Virus record (IMG/VR): IMGVR_UViG_3300038441_001254
Location: 1 to 32,509 of that record
Source of the DNA: a virus
Direction: 5' to 3' (one strand)
Length of the DNA stretch: 32,509 nucleotides
Of the stretch, positions 28,578-32,509 are shown piece by piece. Made by a program: the position numbers and the translations under genes. Positions within the stretch are counted from its first letter, which is position 1, and every line of letters begins with the position of its first letter. Under the pieces are notes generated by a model. That model was given only the letters and a program-made list of their open reading frames with translations, did not search any database and was not told the DNA's origin.

Positions 28578-30359
28578 ATGGGACCGACTCAGCCAGCCAG
28601 CCAAGCCATTCATGCGGAGAAGTATCGTGGACGAGGAGAAAGCTTTAGGGAAGCAGCAGGGCGGGTGGCGGGCGCTCTGCGAGACGATGACAAACACTAC
28701 CAAGCGTTTCGGGACATACTGCTGGACATGCGCTTCCTCCCTGCTGGGCGTGTACAGAGCGCAATGGGAAGCACCCGTAGCGTCACTCCTTACAACTGCT
28801 ATGTTAGCGGTACTATCGAGGACTCCTTTGTTGAGGGGCACGGCTCCATCATGTCCCGTGCCCTCGAAGCAGCCGCCACCATGCGACAAGGCGGTGGCAT
28901 TGGATACGACTTCTCCAGTCTACGCCCTCGCGGAGCGGCTATCAAGAAGCTGCAGTCCAACTCATCCGGTCCGGTTGCGTTTATGGACATCTTCGATGCC
29001 GTTTGTCGGTGCACAAGTTCCAGCGGTCATCGTCGCGGCGCGCAGATGGGGGTCCTGCGCGTTGATCACCCGGATATCGAGGAGTTCATCCGGTCCAAGC
29101 AACCCTCCGAGGAGATGCAAGCGCTCTGGCGCCTCGTTGAAGCTATCGAAGACGACGGAGAGCGAGCCGCGGCCCACTCCGCCCTCCAAGCCACCCTGCG
29201 CTTTAGCGGGTTCAACATCAGCGTCGGCGTGACCGACGAGTTCATGCAGGCCGTCAAGGACGGCTTGGACTTCGACCTACGCTGGGGTGGTTCCACCTAC
29301 AAGACCGTGGACGCGCGTGCCCTGTGGGACATGATCATGCGCGGCACCTGGGACTGGGCTGAACCGGGCGTGCTGTTCATCGACCGCATCAACCAGATGA
29401 ACAACCTGTGGTACTGCGAGAGCGTTGCCGCGACCAATCCGTGTGGTGAGCAGCCGCTGCCGCCGTACGGAGCGTGCCTACTGGGCTCTTTCAACCTGGT
29501 GAAGTATGTTCGGCCCAGGAGCGAAGGCGGGCACTGGCTGGACCTAAACCAGCTGCTCCAGGATGTAGAGCCAGTCGTGCGTGCAATGGACAACGTGGTG
29601 GACCGGGCTCGTTACCCGTTGTACGAGCAGGAGAAGGAAGCCAAGAACAAGCGAAGGATGGGCATTGGAATCACCGGGCTCGCCAACGCTTTGGAGGCCA
29701 TCGGTCATCCATACGGTAGCCAAGCGTTCTTGGACGTGCAAGAGGCCATTCTTTCGCGCATGACCAACGAGTGCTACAGGGTCAGCGCTTACTTGGCTCG
29801 GGAGAAGGGTGCCTTCCCGCTGTTCGACCGTGACCGGTATCTGGCTGGCAAGTTTGTCAATACGTTGGATGGAGATGTTCTGGACGTCATCCGTCGCTAT
29901 GGCATCCGCAACAGCCACTTGACGTCCATCGCGCCGACCGGAACCATCAGCTTCACGGCGGACTGCGTTAGCTCCAGTATCGAGCCACCCTTCGCGTATG
30001 AGTTCGACCGCAAGGTGCGGGGTGCAGACGGCGACATCACGTACTCCTGCACGGACTACGCTTACCGGGTATGGGGAGTGAAGGGTCGCACCACGGCAGA
30101 CGTCACGGTGGATGAGCATGTCAACGTGCTCCTGGCCTCCCAGAAGTACATTGACAGCGCTGTCAGCAAGACCTGTAACCTGGCTCCGGGCGCCAGCTGG
30201 GACGAGTTCAAGAGCGTCTACATGAAGGCGTTCGACGGCGGTGCCAAGGGCTGCACCACGTTCCGGCCCGACGGCAAGAGGATGGGGATCATCAAAGTCA
30301 AGCCGACCCAAGAGGTCAGCTGCACCATCGACGAAGCAGGGAGACGAAGTTGTGAGTGA
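28578..30359 (+). CDS. nrdJ: adenosylcobalamin-dependent ribonucleotide reductase (class II)
   Basis: A 593-residue protein with AAAGGA upstream. It reduces ribonucleotides to deoxyribonucleotides using a radical from coenzyme B12, feeding phage DNA synthesis. Features seen: RFLPAGRVQSAMGSTRSVTPYNCYVSG with Cys74; the catalytic loop ATNPCGEQPLPPYGACLLGS (Asn287, Cys289, Glu291); the phosphate-binding loop IAPTGTISFTADCVSSSIEP; and C-terminal Cys582 and Cys592 in SCTIDEAGRRSCE for re-reduction. Absence of an NrdA ATP-cone and of an NrdB-like partner nearby fits class II. A helical insertion of about 35 residues lies around residues 175-210. The start overlaps nothing, and the end overlaps the next gene by 8 nt. 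Confidence 0.88.
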   Translation: MGPTQPASQAIHAEKYRGRGESFREAAGRVAGALRDDDKHYQAFRDILLDMRFLPAGRVQSAMGSTRSVTPYNCYVSGTIEDSFVEGHGSIMSRALEAAATMRQGGGIGYDFSSLRPRGAAIKKLQSNSSGPVAFMDIFDAVCRCTSSSGHRRGAQMGVLRVDHPDIEEFIRSKQPSEEMQALWRLVEAIEDDGERAAAHSALQATLRFSGFNISVGVTDEFMQAVKDGLDFDLRWGGSTYKTVDARALWDMIMRGTWDWAEPGVLFIDRINQMNNLWYCESVAATNPCGEQPLPPYGACLLGSFNLVKYVRPRSEGGHWLDLNQLLQDVEPVVRAMDNVVDRARYPLYEQEKEAKNKRRMGIGITGLANALEAIGHPYGSQAFLDVQEAILSRMTNECYRVSAYLAREKGAFPLFDRDRYLAGKFVNTLDGDVLDVIRRYGIRNSHLTSIAPTGTISFTADCVSSSIEPPFAYEFDRKVRGADGDITYSCTDYAYRVWGVKGRTTADVTVDEHVNVLLASQKYIDSAVSKTCNLAPGASWDEFKSVYMKAFDGGAKGCTTFRPDGKRMGIIKVKPTQEVSCTIDEAGRRSCE

Positions 30360-30678
30360 GCACGAGGCAATCCGTCGCGCGGACGACACGAACGTGTGGG
30401 TAGGCGTAAAAGAGCTGCAGGACCGGGTCGTGCAGCTCGAGGCCGAGTTGAAGCGGCTCGCCGAGCCCAAGGAGACCATCGACCGACTCGAGCGTGAGCT
30501 GGCCGAGGCCAAGAAACAAGCGGAGAGCACCGATGTCTGCTGGCACTGCAATTGTTTGCTTGAACCGGTCCTGCCACACTGCGACGACTGCCCTTCCACC
30601 GACCAGGGCTGCGACGAGGACGGCTGCGATGAGCCAGGATGTGTCGAGCTGGGTGCTGCACCCTCGTCGGACGCCTGA
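30352..30678 (+). CDS. coiled-coil protein with Cys-rich zinc-ribbon-like domain
   Basis: A 108-residue protein. I choose GTG 30352 (VSEHEAIRRADD), which has GGGAG upstream and overlaps the reductase end by 8 nt; an ATG at 30241 would lie deep inside the reductase. Residues about 20-62 are a Leu-heptad coiled coil (LQDRVVQLEAELKRL). Then CWHCNC...PHCDDC gives a C-x2-C, C-x2-C zinc-ribbon pattern, followed by a further Cys/Asp-rich tail (GCDEDGCDEPGC). It may bind zinc and nucleic acid or act as a small regulator. Function not known. Confidence 0.6.
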   Translation: MSEHEAIRRADDTNVWVGVKELQDRVVQLEAELKRLAEPKETIDRLERELAEAKKQAESTDVCWHCNCLLEPVLPHCDDCPSTDQGCDEDGCDEPGCVELGAAPSSDA

Positions 30679-30751
30679 GAACGAACTGCTCATTGGGCTC
30701 CTGTTCGTGGCCTGCATCATGATCATCAGTGGGAGGTGGCGTGCCCGCTAA
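30629..30751 (+). CDS. 40-residue single-pass membrane protein
   Basis: ATG 30629 follows GAGGA at about 8 nt spacing. The protein starts MSQDVSSWVLHP and carries one strong transmembrane helix, LLIGLLFVACIMII, ending in SGRWRAR. This positive-inside end predicts the C-terminus in the cytoplasm. The frame overlaps the preceding gene by 50 nt and the next by 11 nt. Its clear hydrophobic helix and ribosome site make it a probable real small gene. Possible roles are exclusion or lysis timing; none is shown. Confidence 0.5.
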   Translation: MSQDVSSWVLHPRRTPENELLIGLLFVACIMIISGRWRAR

Positions 30752-31118
30752 GTGGATCAACAAGCGCCGTCGCGCTCGAATCTACGAGCGCGACGGGTGG
30801 AGATGCGCGTACTGCGACCAGGCCGAGCGGCCTGGGGAGGCGGGCCTGCTCAGCCTGGACCACCTACGGCCGCTCTCCAAGGGCGGGAGCAACCGGACCG
30901 ACAACCTGGTGACCGCCTGCAAGAGCTGCAACTCGGCGCGCCAGAACCGCTCCCTGCGCTCGTTCTGCATCGCGGTGGGCGCCTACACCCAGCAGGACTG
31001 GAGGGTCATCCTCGCACGCGTAAAGGCGGCCAGGCGCAGGGCGCTACCTCGCCCCGTAGCGGAACGCCCCGTGATTCGTGTCATCCCAGCCCCGAACGAT
31101 GTGATTCCGGACTTTTAG
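30741..31118 (+). CDS. HNH endonuclease
   Basis: A 125-residue protein. GTG 30741 (VPAKWINKRRRARIYERDGW) is preferred because GGGAGG lies directly before it. The HNH motif is complete: WRCAYCD (first Cys pair), LLSLDHLRPLSKGGSNRTDNLVTACKSCNSARQ, with catalytic DH near residue 38, the Asn of DNL, and the second Cys pair KSCNSARQ after AC. It could be a free-standing homing enzyme, since it follows nrdJ, a common neighbourhood for such genes, or a DNA-processing nuclease. The C-terminal basic arm (RVKAARRRALPRPV) likely binds DNA. Confidence 0.85.
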   Translation: MPAKWINKRRRARIYERDGWRCAYCDQAERPGEAGLLSLDHLRPLSKGGSNRTDNLVTACKSCNSARQNRSLRSFCIAVGAYTQQDWRVILARVKAARRRALPRPVAERPVIRVIPAPNDVIPDF

Positions 31119-31148
31119 CAGAATCGTACGCGCCGAGCAGATTCGTGG

Positions 31149-31177
31149 TTGCCTTTTGGTGGCCGGCGCTCAATACT
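31149..31177 (+). promoter_or_regulatory. candidate sigma70-like promoter
   Basis: TTGCCT (31149-31154), a 17-bp spacer and AATACT (31172-31177), in the 102-nt gap after the HNH gene. A small hairpin (GCCGGG 31187-31192 with CCCGGC 31198-31203) and the conserved leader AGAAACGGAGATAACAATG (31205-31223) follow. Each hexamer matches consensus at four positions. Confidence 0.45.
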
Positions 31178-31220
31178 GATTCTGTGGCCGGGGGTGACCC
31201 GGCGAGAAACGGAGATAACA

Positions 31221-31898
31221 ATGAGCACTGCAACGAATCTGCGAAGCCTGAAGTCGTCCGAGCTGGTCAACCTGTACAACACTGCGGCGTCCAAGCTGGG
31301 TGTTCGCCCGGTCAACAAGTTCAGCGACAAGGAAACGGCCATCTCCCGCACTCGCGCCATCATGGCAAAGGTCGGCACCGAGGTAACCGCCGAGGAGGTC
31401 CGTCGCAGCTCCTTCCCGCCTCCTCCGGTAGTTTCTCCGGCCGATGGCGTGGGTGGGGACTTCTTGGCGGAGCGCTACCCGGAAGAAGCCAAGCCGAAGA
31501 AGGCTTCCCTGCCGCCTCCGGCGCCCGTCGCCGGCCCGGGTAAGGGTCGCATGCCCAAGCCGGAGAAGGCGTCCAAGGTCGCTACGACGACGGGCCTGGA
31601 GGGCCTGCCCAAGGTCGGCGTGCGGATGTCCTTCGCCTTCAAGGCTCGCAGCGACGCCCACGCCCCCAAGGGTACCCAGGTCACCCTCCGCTCCCTGTGC
31701 TACGACCGCATGCTCAAGGGATGCACGCTTCTCGACGTGATCAACCTGATCAAGGAGTTCGACGCCGGTCGGGGCAAGGGTAACTCGAACACGGTGGAGC
31801 GACGGGCGTACGAGCTGGTCCGGATCATGCACTACACCCTGGGCTTCGGCATCAACCACGACGAGGAGACTGGGCTGCTGAAGCTGACGACCAAGTAA
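31221..31898 (+). CDS. two-domain protein of unknown function, possible DNA-binding
   Basis: A 225-residue protein with ACGGAG upstream. Residues 5-45 (LRSLKSSELVNLYNTAASKL ... FSDKETAISRTRAIM) form a helical module. A long Pro/Ala/Lys linker (about 62-130, FPPPPVVSP, LPPPAPVAGPGKGRMPKPEK) follows, then a C-terminal domain (VTLRSLCYDRMLKGCTLLDVINLIKEF ... VERRAYELVRIMHYTLGFGI) with a helix-turn-helix-like spacing. The linked two-domain build and basic linker suggest a chromatin-like or regulatory DNA-binding protein, but no named family is assigned. Confidence 0.55.
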   Translation: MSTATNLRSLKSSELVNLYNTAASKLGVRPVNKFSDKETAISRTRAIMAKVGTEVTAEEVRRSSFPPPPVVSPADGVGGDFLAERYPEEAKPKKASLPPPAPVAGPGKGRMPKPEKASKVATTTGLEGLPKVGVRMSFAFKARSDAHAPKGTQVTLRSLCYDRMLKGCTLLDVINLIKEFDAGRGKGNSNTVERRAYELVRIMHYTLGFGINHDEETGLLKLTTK

Positions 31899-31920
31899 TC
31901 GCAAAGTGGGTGGGGAACCG

Positions 31921-31942
31921 GGGTGGCTGCTTATAGTCACCC
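31921..31942 (+). promoter_or_regulatory. inverted repeat over a TATAGT box
   Basis: GGGTGGCT (31921-31928) and AGTCACCC (31935-31942) are inverted repeats matching at 7 of 8 positions, and the -10-like TATAGT (31932-31937) overlaps the right arm and spacer. The conserved leader with ACGGAG follows at 31956-31975. No -35 box is seen. It fits an operator that would block the promoter, or a transcribed hairpin. Confidence 0.4.
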
Positions 31943-31972
31943 CCTTCTGGACGGAAGAAAACGGAGAGAACC

Positions 31973-32509
31973 ATGACGATCTATGCAGTTGGCGGTGATT
32001 GGGAACACAACATGCGTGACGATAGCGACTGGCACCAGTGCGGCTACGACACGGAAACCAAGAAGATCAAGCGGTACGAGATCGGCTCCACACGCTACCC
32101 GGGCGGAGTCAAGAACCTGCCGGAGCCGCCCGCCGAGATGATCCCCGAGATCAAGCACTGCCTGTACGTCATGTGGTGCAACCGCATCGCATACAGCCAC
32201 TACGCGGCCGTGGAGCATCCCACGAAGGACAGCGTGGTTGGACGCGTGGTCGAGCTGAAAGACAAGTGCTACAACAAGGCGCGCGTCACCGAGCCCTGCC
32301 GCAAGTGCAAGGACGCGAACGGAGTGTCCACCGGCAAGTGGGTCAACCCTAAGCGCCCGTCGGACGTCCGGCCCTGCTTCAGCTGCGACGGCTCCGGTAC
32401 CTGGACTGGGCCGGCCACCAAGGGTGCGATGGTGGAGCGCCCTGCTGGGCTACGGGGCAAGGCGGTTCGTGCAGATGAGCGCCGTTCCATGTACGGCACC
32501 TGGAGCTAC
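31973..32509 (+). CDS. protein with C-terminal double CxxC zinc motif (partial)
   Basis: The frame is open for 179 codons from ATG 31973 to the window's end, so the 3' end is missing. The start is MTIYAVGGDWEHNMRDDSDW. A helical middle (PAEMIPEIKHCLYVMWCNRI) precedes a zinc-finger-like region at about 108-145, CRKC and CFSCDGSGTW separated by about 20 residues, similar to a DnaJ-type CxxC/CxxCxGxG unit. The gene has the ACGGAG leader shared with three other early genes. A zinc-binding regulator or replication accessory is possible; no family is recognised. Confidence 0.6.
   Translation, partial: MTIYAVGGDWEHNMRDDSDWHQCGYDTETKKIKRYEIGSTRYPGGVKNLPEPPAEMIPEIKHCLYVMWCNRIAYSHYAAVEHPTKDSVVGRVVELKDKCYNKARVTEPCRKCKDANGVSTGKWVNPKRPSDVRPCFSCDGSGTWTGPATKGAMVERPAGLRGKAVRADERRSMYGTWSY

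Noticed and set aside
1-32509. CRISPR arrays, insertion sequences, attachment sites, integrase
   Set aside because: No regularly spaced repeats of CRISPR size, no transposase or recombinase motifs and no tRNA-like attachment core were seen on reading both strands.

Overview
The window is a contiguous stretch of a tailed double-stranded DNA bacteriophage (or prophage) with a long, flexible, non-contractile tail. The evidence is an HK97-type coat gene, neck genes, a tail tube gene, a frameshifted pair of tail assembly chaperones, a 906-residue tape measure gene and lambda M/L/K/I-J-like tail tip genes in the usual order. Base composition is GC-rich, and genes are packed with ATGA/TGATG-type overlaps. 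Two small lipoproteins and a lambda-like tail tip suggest a GC-rich, probably Gram-negative host. No integrase, repressor, tRNA or CRISPR array is visible, so lifestyle and host are not settled. Terminase, portal and DNA polymerase are not in the window.

Layout. 1-2223: end of an unknown gene, several tiny genes including a lipoprotein, a probable scaffold gene, and a small membrane protein whose start codon lies inside a 16-bp-arm inverted repeat. 2306-4613: major capsid protein, a strong hairpin, a possible decoration protein and an Ala/Pro-rich structural protein. 4625-7777: a 1050-residue fibre-like protein placed in the head cluster. 7774-8352: the only minus-strand gene, a zinc metalloprotease lipoprotein of the metzincin type, best explained as an acquired cargo gene (moron). 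8410-9746: neck proteins and tail terminator. 9759-12179: tail tube protein plus two unknown genes. 12202-12962: tail chaperones joined by a -1 frameshift at GGGAAAC. 12955-21028: HK97 gp10-like protein, tape measure, distal tail proteins, NlpC/P60 peptidase and an I-J-like tail hub ending in a LamG-like domain. 21007-22270: endolysin and two small putative lysis or membrane proteins, closed by a terminator-like hairpin.

22271-22674 is a 404-bp non-coding region between the late and early genes. It holds two oppositely oriented arrays of the hexamer CTCGAC/GTCGAG at about one-helical-turn spacing. Between them lie a CT tract inside an imperfect palindrome and a tandem 9-bp repeat, and downstream is a perfect 13-bp-arm hairpin. 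It is the best candidate in the window for a replication origin or an early-gene control region.

22675-32509 carries the early or replication genes, all on the plus strand: an SF2 (SNF2-like) helicase, an SSB-like protein with an EDVPF tail, a RecD/Dda-like SF1 helicase, an adenosylcobalamin-dependent ribonucleotide reductase, an HNH endonuclease, several zinc-binding-looking small proteins and conserved unknowns. Four of these genes share a near-identical 19-20-nt leader with the ribosome binding site, three of them preceded by a TATAGT- or GATAGT-like box, which suggests several separate early transcription units with common control.
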